A stretch of DNA of 64,000 bases from Segatella oris (GCF_900637655.1 NZ_LR134384.1:1054001-1118000), one strand, 5' to 3'. Counted from the stretch's first letter, positions 1 through 9,122 are shown. Notes: a model not told the origin generated them from the sequence alone. Translations and numbers: made by a program.

Positions 1-1152
1 AAGGAGATTTACAATGTGGATTCTCTGCCTTATGGCGTTAATGCAAGCAAAATATTATGCACGATTTCGGCCAAGAACGGGGGCGCTATTCTCTATAAGA
101 AACTGACTTCCGACTCGCTGAAATACTTCTCCACAGCCGACTCCATAGACTTTTCTCAAGCACGGGAGTTCCGTGTTTACAGTCGGGATGGAAAGTCCTA
201 CCGCAGCTATACAGTAAGAGTGAACGTGCATAAGGTAGACGTAGGCAAGTTCGCATGGGAGCAAACGAATGGTCAGGATGACCGCTTGGGCATACTTTCA
301 GCCATGAAAGCTGTGACATTGAACGGCAAAATCTACATCATGGGGACAGAAGGTAACAACACCAAACTCTATGCAACACCCAACAATGACGTAGGTGGTT
401 GGCAGCAACTCACACCGAATATCCCCCTTGATCTAAAGGCCTACAGTAACTTGACAGTCTCTGATGGCTATCTTTATACGTACAGTGACAGCCGTATTCA
501 GCGTAGCAGAGACGGTGTAACATGGGAAACAAGGGGAGCTGTTGTACTCAAACAACTCGCAGGTGGAGCCAATGGCAATCTCTATGGCATTACCGATGGT
601 GGCATTCTGATGTCAAAAGACGGCGGAACGACATGGCAATCTGAAACCCTGGCCAGCAATTCGACCGAATTGCCAAGCCAGAACATCAGCCTGTTCAGCT
701 TCTCCTCAAAGGTGAACACAGGCACTTACGACCTTGTTCTGATAGGAAATCCTCCGTCAGGGAATGATGTTTACGGCGCGTTGGTATGGGGAAAACAACT
801 TAACTCGAGTCAATCTGCACAGTCATGGATATTCTACGGTCAGGATAACCAGCCTTATATGGCTCCCAGCCTGACCAATCTCCAGGTGGCAAAAATGGGA
901 GAAGACTTGATAGCCTTTGGTGGAAAGGGCATCGGGAAATATAAGGCTAAGGCCTTTGAAAGTTTCTTTATCAGCAAAGGTAAAGGCACCGGATGGAAGA
1001 AAGACGCCCGTTTGTCTCTGCCGGCAAACTTCGAAAGCAATGAAACTTCTTTCACAATGACGATAGATGAAAACAATAATCTCTGGCTGATTGCCGGAGG
1101 AAGTGGTCGTATTTGGAAGGGGAACCTCGCCGGCTTGCTCTTAAAGAAATAA
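1..1152 (+). CDS. DUF6242 domain protein, 5' end outside window
   Basis: The frame is open from base 1, with KEIYN readable before the first possible GTG at 16, so the gene starts upstream of the window. The protein resembles the Bacteroidetes DUF6242 family: an N-terminal beta domain followed by a BNR/Asp-box beta-propeller-like part. Two Asp-box-type motifs are visible (SRDGVTW and SKDGGTTW) and the C-terminus ends in WKGNLAG. Family members are usually lipoproteins, but the signal region cannot be seen here. It lies 9 bp before the DUF6089 gene and begins the envelope operon that continues into uppS and bamA. The function is not known; surface or periplasmic location is an inference. Confidence 0.8.
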   Translation, partial: KEIYNVDSLPYGVNASKILCTISAKNGGAILYKKLTSDSLKYFSTADSIDFSQAREFRVYSRDGKSYRSYTVRVNVHKVDVGKFAWEQTNGQDDRLGILSAMKAVTLNGKIYIMGTEGNNTKLYATPNNDVGGWQQLTPNIPLDLKAYSNLTVSDGYLYTYSDSRIQRSRDGVTWETRGAVVLKQLAGGANGNLYGITDGGILMSKDGGTTWQSETLASNSTELPSQNISLFSFSSKVNTGTYDLVLIGNPPSGNDVYGALVWGKQLNSSQSAQSWIFYGQDNQPYMAPSLTNLQVAKMGEDLIAFGGKGIGKYKAKAFESFFISKGKGTGWKKDARLSLPANFESNETSFTMTIDENNNLWLIAGGSGRIWKGNLAGLLLKK

Positions 1153-1161
1153 CCTGTAGAA

Positions 1162-1839
1162 ATGCGAAAGGCAACACTTCTGCTGTTGATGCTGGCTGCA
1201 ATGCTTAACATGAATGCCCAGACCGACGACGAATATCTCATGGAGATAGGCGGAGGTGTGGGTTTCTTAGGTTATCTGGGCGATTATAACAATGTGCTCA
1301 CACGCGACCTCCAGCCGATGGCAACGTTGCTTGTCCGCCGCAATCTGAACCCATATATGGGACTTAGGTTAGCTGCATCGTTTGGAAAGCTGAAAGGAGA
1401 TGAACGAGATGTCAAAACTGTTTATCCCTCCACGGGTGTTACCCCCTATAGCTTCAGTCGTACACTGACAGATGTAAGTCTAACGTATGAATACAACTTC
1501 TGGCCTTACGGCACAGGACATGACTACTATGGAGCCAAGAGATTGACGCCTTTTGTCTTCTTAGGACTCGGCGGAACATACGCCGGTGGTGACGGTTCAA
1601 GCGTCTTCACAGCAAACGTTCCTATTGGCTTGGGCCTTAAATACAAGGTAGGACAGCGTATGAATGTGGGCGTGGAATGGGCTATGCACTTCTCCATGAG
1701 CGACAAACTTGATGGAAGAAATGACCCCTACGGCATCACATCCTCGGGGATGTTCAAGAACACTGACTGCTATTCCGTGCTGCAACTGACGCTCAGCTAC
1801 AGCTTCATGCCGAAGTGTACAACATGTAATAAAGATTAG
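1162..1839 (+). CDS. DUF6089 outer-membrane beta-barrel protein
   Basis: A 225-residue protein with a signal peptide (about 1-20, ending NMNAQ) and a barrel-like pattern of alternating hydrophobic and aromatic strands ([36 protein letters not shown]). It matches what I recall of DUF6089, a small Bacteroidetes outer-membrane barrel that commonly sits just before uppS and bamA. It ends with a CTTCNKD tail. It lies 9 bp after the DUF6242 gene and 10 bp before uppS, so all are probably cotranscribed. The role is unknown; an outer-membrane protein is inferred from the signal peptide and strands. Confidence 0.85.
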   Translation: MRKATLLLLMLAAMLNMNAQTDDEYLMEIGGGVGFLGYLGDYNNVLTRDLQPMATLLVRRNLNPYMGLRLAASFGKLKGDERDVKTVYPSTGVTPYSFSRTLTDVSLTYEYNFWPYGTGHDYYGAKRLTPFVFLGLGGTYAGGDGSSVFTANVPIGLGLKYKVGQRMNVGVEWAMHFSMSDKLDGRNDPYGITSSGMFKNTDCYSVLQLTLSYSFMPKCTTCNKD

Positions 1840-1849
1840 AAAAGAAGAT

Positions 1850-2593
1850 ATGACAGCTTCATTAGATATGACAAGAATCCCTAAACACATTGCTATCATC
1901 ATGGATGGCAATGGACGATGGGCTTCAGAAAAAGGGAAACCTCGCAGCTACGGGCACCAAGCCGGAGTGGATGCCGTGCGTAGAATCACATCAGAAGCTA
2001 CGCGCTTGGGAGTGAAGTTCCTTACACTATATACATTCTCTACAGAGAATTGGAACCGCCCTGCTGACGAAATCAGTGCACTCATGGGGTTAGTGCTCAC
2101 GTCACTTGAGGATGAAATCTTCATGAAGAACAATGTGCGCTTTCGTGTTATCGGTGACAGAAAGCGACTTCCTGCCGAAGTAGAGCAGAAACTTCGTGAG
2201 ACAGAAAAGCATACCAAGGGCAATACTGCAATGACAATGGTCGTGGCATTAAGCTACAGTGCACGTTGGGAAATTGTGCAAGCCATGAGGAATATCCTCA
2301 CCGAGAATACGGACAAGTCTCTCCAGCCGACCGACATCACGGAAGAAATGATCAGTCATCATCTGGAAACGAACTTCATGCCCGACCCTGAACTACTGAT
2401 ACGTACGGGCGGAGAACTACGTATCAGCAACTATCTGCTATGGCAGATTGCCTATTCAGAACTGTATTTCTGCGATACCTACTGGCCCGATTTCAGCGAA
2501 GACGACCTGCAAAAAGCCATTCAGAGCTACCAGAATCGCCAGCGCAGATTTGGCAAGACAGAAGCACAGGTGGAAGCCGAAGTAACCAAATAG
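1850..2593 (+). CDS. uppS: Isoprenyl transferase (undecaprenyl diphosphate synthase)
   Basis: A cis-prenyltransferase of 247 residues that condenses isopentenyl diphosphate with farnesyl diphosphate to make the C55 lipid carrier for peptidoglycan and O-antigen. The signature [10 protein letters not shown] with catalytic Asp19 is present, followed by the family motifs [10 protein letters not shown] and, near the C-terminus, [18 protein letters not shown] and [12 protein letters not shown]. Length is normal. The first ATG at 1850 is used; Met7 at 1868 is an alternative start. It is cytosolic or peripheral at the inner membrane. It stands immediately before bamA, an arrangement common in Bacteroidales. 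Confidence 0.96.
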   Translation: MTASLDMTRIPKHIAIIMDGNGRWASEKGKPRSYGHQAGVDAVRRITSEATRLGVKFLTLYTFSTENWNRPADEISALMGLVLTSLEDEIFMKNNVRFRVIGDRKRLPAEVEQKLRETEKHTKGNTAMTMVVALSYSARWEIVQAMRNILTENTDKSLQPTDITEEMISHHLETNFMPDPELLIRTGGELRISNYLLWQIAYSELYFCDTYWPDFSEDDLQKAIQSYQNRQRRFGKTEAQVEAEVTK

Positions 2594-2625
2594 GAATGTA
2601 ACAGCAACAAGAAACATCTTTTATA

Positions 2626-5259
2626 ATGAACAATATAAAGAAAGCTTTTTTCATATTGGCAGCGGGAATGACCTGCAGTGTCCCTGCCTTTGCACAGGAT
2701 AAGATACTTCATCCGGACATCTCCTATGCCGGAACACCTCGCTCCTGCATTATCGGAGGTATCAATATCTCTGGCATTGAGGGCTATGAAGACTATATGC
2801 TGACAGGTATATCAGGCCTGCAGGTTGGTCAGGAGATTACAGTTCCCGGCACAGAAATCACCAATGCCGTGAAGCGTTACTGGCGTCATGGACTCTTTTC
2901 TGACGTTCAGATTTCTGCCGACTCTATCGTTGGACGTAAGATTTACCTACATATTGCACTGAAAACACGCCCACGCGTGTCGGTCATCAACTATGAAGGA
3001 CTGAAGAAAAGCGAGCGCGAAGACATGGAAAAGAAGTTGGGATTGCTCAAAGGTTCGCAGATTACGCCCAACATGATAGACCGCGCGAAGATCCTTGCCA
3101 AGAAGTATTTCGACGACAAAGGCTTCAAGAATGCAGAGATTACGATTAATCAGCGAGACGATGTTGCCAGCAAAGGCAACGTAATTCTTGACGTCATTGT
3201 CGATAAGAAAGAGAAGATGAAGGTGCGTAGCATCATCATTGAAGGCAACAAGGCCTTGACTTCATCGAAGATTAAAGGTGGTTTGTTCAAGAAAGGTGCC
3301 TTTGCCAAAATCCACGAGGCAGGCAAACTCAGCTCGTTCCTCAAGGCAAAGAAGTTCACGCCTGAACGCTGGGCTACCGACAAGAAGAACCTCATTGAGA
3401 AATACAACGAATATGGTTATCGCGATGCTACCCTTCTGAAAGACAGCGTTTGGAATGTAGACCCCAAACATGTTGATATCTATGTGAAGATTGACGAAGG
3501 TCAGAAATACTACCTCCGCAACATCACCTGGGTAGGCAACACGGTTTATTCCACCCTGCAACTGAACAGTATCTTGGGAATGAAAAAGGGCGATGTGTAC
3601 AATCAGAAGCTTCTCGACAAGCGAGTTTCCAAAGACGAAGATGCTGCAGCCAACCTCTATTATAACCATGGTTATGTATTCTCAAGCATCAATCCGACCG
3701 AAGTGAATATCGATGGCGACTCTATTGATCTTGAAATGCGTGTCACTGAGGGACCACAGGCCTATCTGAGCCATGTGCGCATCAATGGTAACACGCGTCT
3801 CTATGAGAACGTTATCCGTCGCGAGTTGCGTACGAAGCCGGGCGATTTGTTCTCCCGTGAAGCGCTCATGCGTTCGCTTCGAGAAATTCAGTCCATGGGA
3901 CATTTCGACCCCGAAAAGAGCAGTCAACCCGATGTTAAGCCTAATCCCGAGGACGGAACTGTAGACATTAACTACAACCTCGAGCAGAAGAGCAACGACC
4001 AGATTGAGTTCTCTTTGGGCTGGGGACAGACCGGTGTAATCGGTAAGATCGGTTTGAAACTCAACAATTTCTCCATGGCTAACCTCTTCAGAAAGAACAA
4101 AGAGCACCGTGGTATCATGCCTATCGGTGACGGAGAGGTGCTGAGTTTGAGTGCACAGACCAACGGTTCCTACTATCAGAGCTATAATGCCAGCTATTCA
4201 ACCAACTGGCTTGGCGGCAAACGCCCTAATCAGTTCAGTGTTGGTTTGTATTTCAGCAAGATGACCGACGTGTCAAGCAGCTACTACAACGATGCTTATC
4301 GCCGAAACTATCTGAACTCCTATTATGGCGGTTATGGCTATGGTTACGGCAATTATAACAACAACTACTACGAAAACTACTATGACCCCGACACCTACAT
4401 GCGCATGTATGGTATCAGCTTGGGTTGGGGAAAGCGCCTGCGTTGGCCTGATGATTACTTCGTGCTTTCGGCACAATTGGCTTATCAGCGCTATCAACTG
4501 AAGAACTGGAAATACTTCTTGATGAACAATGGTGCAGCCAACAACCTCAACCTAAGTATCTCGCTGAGCCGCACTTCTACCGACAATCCACTCTTTCCAC
4601 GCCGTGGTTCAGAGTTCACAGCCAGTGTAACGCTCACTCCACCATGGAGTGTTTGGAGCCATAAAGACTATAAGAACTTAGCCATGAACCCCTATTCTCC
4701 GACATATTCTGCCGAGCAACAGGAGAAATATCGTTGGGTAGAATACCACAAGTGGAAGTTCAAGGCCAAAACTTATACGGCTTTAAGCGGTGGTCAGAAA
4801 TGCTTCGTGCTGATGACACGCATTGAGATGGGCTTGTTAGGCAGCTACAACAAATACAAGAAGAGCCCATTTGAAACCTACTATATGGGTGGAGATGGCA
4901 TGAGCGGAACCTCTTCAAGCTATGCTGATGAGACTATCGGACTGCGCGGTTATGAGAATGGTTCACTCGCCTACAATGGCTATGCCTACGACCGTTTCAC
5001 ACTCGAATTGCGCTATCCGTTCCTCTTAGGAAACACGACTATCTATGGATTGGGCTTTGTCGAAGCAGGTAATGCCTGGTCAGACACGAAATATTTCAAT
5101 CCATTCGACATGAAGCGCAGTGCCGGTCTCGGTGTCCGCATCTACCTTCCAATGGTTGGTTTGATGGGTATTGACTGGGCTTACGGCTTCGATAAGGACA
5201 ATGTGAACAAGAAGAAAGGTGGCAGTCAGTTCCACTTCATCCTCGGACAAGAATTCTAA
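2626..5259 (+). CDS. bamA: BamA outer-membrane protein assembly factor
   Basis: The central subunit of the BAM machine, which folds beta-barrel proteins into the outer membrane. It has 877 residues: a signal peptide (about 1-24, ending PAFAQ), a run of POTRA domains over roughly residues 40-440 (for example VSVINYEGLKKSERE and LRNITWVGNTVYS), and an Omp85 barrel to the C-terminus, which ends in a terminal aromatic strand (FHFILGQEF). Residues about 565-590 form an unusual Tyr/Gly/Asn-rich stretch, probably an extracellular loop. It follows uppS by 32 bp and precedes two Skp-like chaperone genes. Confidence 0.95.
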   Translation: MNNIKKAFFILAAGMTCSVPAFAQDKILHPDISYAGTPRSCIIGGINISGIEGYEDYMLTGISGLQVGQEITVPGTEITNAVKRYWRHGLFSDVQISADSIVGRKIYLHIALKTRPRVSVINYEGLKKSEREDMEKKLGLLKGSQITPNMIDRAKILAKKYFDDKGFKNAEITINQRDDVASKGNVILDVIVDKKEKMKVRSIIIEGNKALTSSKIKGGLFKKGAFAKIHEAGKLSSFLKAKKFTPERWATDKKNLIEKYNEYGYRDATLLKDSVWNVDPKHVDIYVKIDEGQKYYLRNITWVGNTVYSTLQLNSILGMKKGDVYNQKLLDKRVSKDEDAAANLYYNHGYVFSSINPTEVNIDGDSIDLEMRVTEGPQAYLSHVRINGNTRLYENVIRRELRTKPGDLFSREALMRSLREIQSMGHFDPEKSSQPDVKPNPEDGTVDINYNLEQKSNDQIEFSLGWGQTGVIGKIGLKLNNFSMANLFRKNKEHRGIMPIGDGEVLSLSAQTNGSYYQSYNASYSTNWLGGKRPNQFSVGLYFSKMTDVSSSYYNDAYRRNYLNSYYGGYGYGYGNYNNNYYENYYDPDTYMRMYGISLGWGKRLRWPDDYFVLSAQLAYQRYQLKNWKYFLMNNGAANNLNLSISLSRTSTDNPLFPRRGSEFTASVTLTPPWSVWSHKDYKNLAMNPYSPTYSAEQQEKYRWVEYHKWKFKAKTYTALSGGQKCFVLMTRIEMGLLGSYNKYKKSPFETYYMGGDGMSGTSSSYADETIGLRGYENGSLAYNGYAYDRFTLELRYPFLLGNTTIYGLGFVEAGNAWSDTKYFNPFDMKRSAGLGVRIYLPMVGLMGIDWAYGFDKDNVNKKKGGSQFHFILGQEF

Positions 5260-5428
5260 GTCTGCGGACAAGTGGACAAGTTAACGCGTTTACGAGTGAT
5301 GTGTTCGCTGTGTTCCAGACATACTTGATAATGTTTCTCATACTGATTTCAAACTGATTGATAGACAAAACCGACCGGCAACTCGTTTGCTCATCTACTG
5401 TCTACTCGTCAACTAAAAACAAACAAAC

Positions 5429-5968
5429 ATGGAAAAATCAATATTCAAAAAAGGATTGGGTATCTTTTTACTCCTTTCCCTTCTTACCCTTTTACCTCTA
5501 TCTGCCGCTGCGCAGAAGTTCGCATTGGTCGACATGGAGTATATCTTCAAGAACATTCCTGCCTATGAGCGTGCCAACGAGCAGTTGAACCAAGTCAGCA
5601 AGAAGTGGCAGGCCGAGGTGGAAGCACTCAATACAGAGGCAAGTACAATGTACAAAAACTATCAGAACGAGTCGGTATTCCTCTCTCAAGAGCAGAAAAA
5701 GACCAAGCAAGAGCAGATCATGAATAAAGAAAAGGCTGCTGCCGACTTGAAGAAGAAATACTTCGGCCCCGAAGGTGAACTCTTCAAAAAGCGTGAAGCA
5801 CTGATGACCCCCATTCAGGAAGAGGTCTACAATGCCGTGAAAGAAATCTCCGAACTGCGCGGTTACAGTCTTGTCATCGACCGTTCGAGCGACCAAGGCA
5901 TTATCTTCGGCAGTCCGAAAATCGACATTTCAAACGAAGTCTTGCTTAAGTTAGGCTACAGCCGATAG
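5429..5968 (+). CDS. OmpH/Skp family periplasmic chaperone, copy 1
   Basis: A 179-residue protein with a signal peptide (about 1-27, ending AAAQ), the conserved start of the mature OmpH domain (KFALVDMEYIFKNIP), a long charged helical arm (roughly 50-120, rich in Lys, Glu and Gln) and a C-terminal beta part (YSLVIDRSSDQGIIF). The family keeps unfolded outer-membrane proteins soluble in the periplasm for BamA. The ATG at 5429 is chosen because it begins the signal peptide; a frame at 5358 overlaps it in another phase and is not coding. The 170 bp from bamA may carry its own promoter, but I see no good one. Confidence 0.9.
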   Translation: MEKSIFKKGLGIFLLLSLLTLLPLSAAAQKFALVDMEYIFKNIPAYERANEQLNQVSKKWQAEVEALNTEASTMYKNYQNESVFLSQEQKKTKQEQIMNKEKAAADLKKKYFGPEGELFKKREALMTPIQEEVYNAVKEISELRGYSLVIDRSSDQGIIFGSPKIDISNEVLLKLGYSR

Positions 5969-6035
5969 GCAAAATCCAACCATTTGAACATTCAAACAGG
6001 AATAATTATATAACAACAAATTAAACGAAAACAAA

Positions 6036-6536
6036 ATGAAAAAGATTCTTTTAATGATGTTGATGTTCGCTCCTATAGCAACATTTGCACAGAAATTCGG
6101 CCACATCAACGCACAGGAAGTGATGACTCAGATGCCTGAATTCATCAAGGCACGTGGCGAAATGGAGGCAAAGGCTAAGCAGTTTGAGAACGATCTCAAA
6201 GCCATGCAGGACGAATTGCAACGCAAGAGTCAGGAGTATGACAAGAACAAGTCTACCATGAACGCCACCAAGCAGCAGGAGACAGAAACAGAACTTAATA
6301 CTCTCTATCAGAAGTATCAGCAGGCATTGCAGGACAACCAGCAGACACTTTCCAAGGAACAGCAGGAGAAAATGCAGCCTATCACAACCAAATTGGTGAA
6401 TGCAATCAAGGCTGTTGGCAAGGCTGGTGGCTATGTTTACATCATGGATGTAAGCTCCGGCATTCCTTACATCAGTGATACGCTGAGCAAAGATGTCACT
6501 GCCGAAGTGAAAGCACAGCTTAATAAACTGAAGTAA
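6036..6536 (+). CDS. OmpH/Skp family periplasmic chaperone, copy 2
   Basis: A paralogue of the preceding gene, 166 residues, with a signal peptide (about 1-18, ending TFAQ), the mature start KFGHINAQEVMTQMPEF, a Gln/Lys-rich coiled-coil arm (about 45-115) and a C-terminal core (YVYIMDVSSGIPYI). It lies 67 bp after copy 1. Tandem ompH genes after bamA are the usual Bacteroidales arrangement, and the two probably work as separate or mixed trimers that ferry outer-membrane proteins. The glutamate racemase gene that often follows in this order is not present here; a repeat region follows instead. Confidence 0.9.
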   Translation: MKKILLMMLMFAPIATFAQKFGHINAQEVMTQMPEFIKARGEMEAKAKQFENDLKAMQDELQRKSQEYDKNKSTMNATKQQETETELNTLYQKYQQALQDNQQTLSKEQQEKMQPITTKLVNAIKAVGKAGGYVYIMDVSSGIPYISDTLSKDVTAEVKAQLNKLK

Positions 6537-7159
6537 ATAAGGCCACACTCCAGCTCCTTTCCCAAGGAATAAGGAGGAAACAAGGCCTCACCCCCAACTC
6601 CTCACAAAGGAATAAGGAGGAAAGGAAGCCCCTCCCCCAACCCCTCCCCGAAGAGGGAGGGGAGTAAAATGCCTTGGAAATGGAGCCCAAATAAAATATA
6701 ATTAGAGAACATATCACTCCCCTCTCCTTGGAGAGGGGTTGGGGGTGAGGCTTTACTTCCATCCCTTTAACTTGCAATCTCAGTCACTTTACCACGCAAA
6801 ATGCCTTTAGTTACCTTGCTTCTTGACGCAGATTACACTGTAATTTGACGCAAATCGCATGGCTTTTCAATATGATTTTACTTCATCATTTGCCTTGATT
6901 TTCGTAATTCCATGAATGCCAACGCATTATAAGTTTCCCCAAAACAGCACGTATTTGGAACGAAGACAATGCACTTTTTGAATACACCAAGCATTCAAGA
7001 GCATTTGTAAAATTCGCTGAAAAGATTTAACCTATTTCCCGTTAACTGTGAAATCATGCGGTAAAGTGCATTCTTTCGGCACAAAACACCTTGTGATAAA
7101 CAGTTTCAGTGGACTTAAAAATAAACGGAGTTAAGGGCCGGTCATTCCCTTATTTTCGT
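6537..7159. repeat. Intergenic gap with an inverted-repeat element and a partial dispersed repeat
   Basis: No gene is seen. A pair of 19-base inverted arms (6585-6603 and 6733-6751, 18 of 19 matching, core GCCTCACCCCCAAC) bounds a 167-bp segment that itself holds C-rich/G-rich hairpins around 6628-6663. This looks like a small non-autonomous element or a palindromic intergenic repeat. From about 6790 to 7035 there is a partial member of the dispersed repeat family described in the findings, recognisable by the GACGCA/TTACAC motifs and its right end GAGCATTTGTAAAA. Confidence 0.6.
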
Positions 7160-7167
7160 TAACTTTG
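7160..7167 (+). promoter_or_regulatory. -7 promoter box (TAACTTTG)
   Basis: TAACTTTG fits the Bacteroidetes -7 consensus TAnnTTTG and stands 8 bp before the ATG at 7176. No convincing -33 TTTG is visible. Transcription would begin at or within a few bases of the start codon. Confidence 0.5.
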
Positions 7168-7175
7168 TCTGCAAT

Positions 7176-7490
7176 ATGATCATTATTCGCAATCGGTTTC
7201 TGCCTTTCAAGGGTTTTGAAGCCATGAACTTCATGGGCATTATAGTGTGTAGGACGGAGACACGGCTTACTCCCGACCTCATACTTCATGAGCGCATACA
7301 CACCCGCCAGATGCAGGAGACCTTGTTTGTCGGTTTCTATCTCTGGTATGTCATTGAGTGGTTGACGCGTCTCGTGATGCGAGGCAGAGCCTACAGCAAC
7401 ATCGCTTTTGAGCGCGAGGCCTATGCCCACATGCATGAAACTAACTATCTTCAGCGCCGAAAAGCCTTTGCGTGGTGGGCTTATTTATAA
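7176..7490 (+). CDS. Small HExxH-motif protein, putative membrane-associated peptidase-like
   Basis: A 104-residue conserved Bacteroidetes protein. It contains HERIH (about residues 38-42), a zincin-type HExxH motif, and about 40 residues later FEREAYAH, whose Glu could be a third zinc ligand as in gluzincins. Between them is a hydrophobic aromatic stretch (TLFVGFYLWYVIEWL) that may be one membrane helix. It is too short for a known full metalloprotease, so catalytic activity is only a guess. The gene stands alone, with its own -7 box and an almost absent leader. Confidence 0.6.
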   Translation: MIIIRNRFLPFKGFEAMNFMGIIVCRTETRLTPDLILHERIHTRQMQETLFVGFYLWYVIEWLTRLVMRGRAYSNIAFEREAYAHMHETNYLQRRKAFAWWAYL

Positions 7491-7677
7491 CTTGTCACCT
7501 TATTATATATAAGTGGTTATAGGGCGAAATATAACGAAAAATTGCACAAAAAGGCAAAAATGTGAAATTTTTGAGATGGCCGTTAAAGCCTCTAAAAAGT
7601 TTTTAACGGCAGCGGATGAGGGTGAACGGTTTGTTAATTTATGTAATCATACATTTTCATGAGTGGCATTTTTTTCA

Positions 7678-7685
7678 TAACTTTG
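7678..7685 (+). promoter_or_regulatory. -7 promoter box for the NlpC/P60 gene
   Basis: TAACTTTG matches TAnnTTTG and lies 22 bp before the ATG at 7708, an ordinary distance. The -33 element is not clear. Confidence 0.45.
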
Positions 7686-7707
7686 TGTCATACCTAAAAC
7701 CAAGCAA

Positions 7708-8241
7708 ATGTATTTTAAGAAGATATTCGCCCTTTCAATCCTATGGATTACCTCCTTTTCGTTCGCTGTTGCGGGCAACCCTATCACGCCTGAAGACGCT
7801 TCTGAAGGCATCGAAGACTATTGTGATCACAGTGAATTCGAGGCACTCTTCAATGTTTCAGGCTTTGATCTCATCACCAGAGCCAAGGACTTCCTCGGCA
7901 CTCCCTATCGTTATGGCGCATCAAGTCCGTCGGGTTTCGACTGTTCGGGCTTCACAAGCTATGTCTATAAGTGCATGAACATCTCACTTGGGCGGTCAAG
8001 TCGCGACCAGTGGAAACAGGGATTATCTATTGATAAGGATGAAATTCAGGTGGGAGACCTCGTATTTTTCGGTTCAAGAAAACACACCATCGGTCATGTC
8101 GGCATTGTATGTGAGGTCAGGGATGACGGGAATTTCAAGTTCATTCATTCCAGCTGCAAGTATGGAGTGACCATAAGCAACAGTGAAGAAGGCTATTATG
8201 CCCACCGATATAGAGGCGCAAGAAGAATTCTCGAGGGTTAA
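7708..8241 (+). CDS. Secreted NlpC/P60 family cell-wall peptidase
   Basis: A 177-residue exported cysteine peptidase expected to cleave D-Glu-mesoDAP type bonds in peptidoglycan. It has a signal peptide (about 1-23), then a single NlpC/P60 domain with a complete triad: Cys79 in GFDCSGF, His130 in IGHVGIV and His147 in FIHSS. The GTPYRYGA motif before the Cys is typical. Because it has a signal peptide, its own promoter and its own terminator, it reads as a housekeeping hydrolase and not a cargo of the T6SS module that follows. Confidence 0.92.
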   Translation: MYFKKIFALSILWITSFSFAVAGNPITPEDASEGIEDYCDHSEFEALFNVSGFDLITRAKDFLGTPYRYGASSPSGFDCSGFTSYVYKCMNISLGRSSRDQWKQGLSIDKDEIQVGDLVFFGSRKHTIGHVGIVCEVRDDGNFKFIHSSCKYGVTISNSEEGYYAHRYRGARRILEG

Positions 8242-8302
8242 AACACAAGTTTTTCTCAGCCTTTCCCAAGTAGAGGAAAATAGAATTTACGAAATAAAAT
8301 AA

Positions 8303-8343
8303 AAGTGGATTGCTTACGATTTTAAGGGTAGGCAATCCACCTT
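8303..8343 (+). terminator. Terminator after the NlpC/P60 gene
   Basis: A hairpin with arms GTGGATTGCTTAC and GTAGGCAATCCAC (one mismatch) about 60 bp after the stop codon, flanked by A-rich sequence on the left and CTTCTTATT on the right. It separates the peptidase from the T6SS module. Confidence 0.7.
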
Positions 8344-8439
8344 CTTATTCTATAGCAGTAGAACATGCTTTTGTCGTTTCTTCCACAACAGCACTTTGTT
8401 AAACATTACTAACGCGAATATATATTTCCTCATATTCCC

Positions 8440-8470
8440 TTTGACTTTAGATTCCAATTTCCTATCTTTG
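8440..8470 (+). promoter_or_regulatory. Promoter of the hcp-vgrG-effector module
   Basis: TTTG at 8440-8443 and TATCTTTG at 8463-8470 are separated by 19 bp, an exact match to the Bacteroidetes -33/-7 promoter. Transcription should begin near 8477 and leave a leader of about 180 nt before hcp. A frame at 8396-8641 overlaps this promoter and is not a gene. Confidence 0.75.
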
Positions 8471-8655
8471 TCTTCGAAGACAACAGATTGCAATTCTTCC
8501 TCTTCTTCCCCAGAGCAAGACTGTCTTTCAGCCGACAGAGGAGACTTCAAGAAGTTGTTGAGGTTTTCTCTTTTTTGTTCTCATGCCGACTTGATGACAG
8601 AATCCAGAAAGACCTCCGGTAACATTATCAACAACAATTAAAAAAAGTTTTAATT

Positions 8656-9054
8656 ATGGGTTCATTCAGAGCAACACTGGAATTGGGCGGCAAGGAATAT
8701 GACGTCCTGTATTCAAACTACGAGTTCAGCCGCAATACTGACTCTAAAGGCAAGCCGTCGTCAAGCATTTCCGGCGGAAGAGTATCTGTTACGGTAGAAT
8801 CTACAGAGGATACCACTGCCATTGAGGCCATGCTCAACAGCCAGTTCAAGGCCGTTGACGGAAAAATCATCTACAAGAAGACCGAAGAGGATGCCAAGAT
8901 GAAGGAAATCGAGTTCAAGAACGCCTACATCGTGCATTACAAGGAAACCCTTGATGCAACCAACGAGGTACCGATGACTATCGCCATGACCTTCTCGGCT
9001 GAGACCATTACCGTGGGCAATGCCGAGCTGGATAACCGCTGGCCAAAAGTATAA
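8656..9054 (+). CDS. tssD: T6SS tube protein Hcp (TssD), Bacteroidetes type
   Basis: A 132-residue Hcp of the Bacteroidetes-specific type VI secretion subtype (T6SS-iii). It begins MGSFRATLELGGKEYDV and carries the typical short beta-barrel pattern (FSRNTDSKGKPSS, GGRVSVTVEST, IEFKNAYIVHYKE, ITVGNAELDNRWPKV). Hcp hexamers stack to form the tube that carries effectors. It is the first gene of a stand-alone Hcp/VgrG/effector module: none of the sheath, baseplate, TssC or ClpV genes are in the window, so the apparatus must be encoded elsewhere. A strong promoter precedes it and a hairpin terminator follows. Confidence 0.93.
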   Translation: MGSFRATLELGGKEYDVLYSNYEFSRNTDSKGKPSSSISGGRVSVTVESTEDTTAIEAMLNSQFKAVDGKIIYKKTEEDAKMKEIEFKNAYIVHYKETLDATNEVPMTIAMTFSAETITVGNAELDNRWPKV

Positions 9055-9078
9055 CCACGACTGCAAGTAAGTCGGTAA

Positions 9079-9122
9079 CAGGCCTTCCTGCCTCGGACAA
9101 GAAGCCGGAGGAGGAAGGCCTG
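9079..9122 (+). terminator. Internal hairpin between hcp and vgrG
   Basis: Arms CAGGCCTTCCT (9079-9089) and AGGAAGGCCTG (9112-9122) pair perfectly over 11 bp and are followed by ATTTTCTTTT. It looks like a leaky terminator that would give much more hcp than vgrG transcript, in line with the need for many Hcp subunits per VgrG spike. Confidence 0.7.

Noticed and set aside
7708..8241. NlpC/P60 peptidase as a T6SS effector
   Set aside because: It has a Sec signal peptide, its own promoter box and its own terminator, and no immunity gene beside it.
8396..8641. An 81-codon frame before hcp
   Set aside because: It covers the consensus promoter at 8440-8470 and resembles no family.
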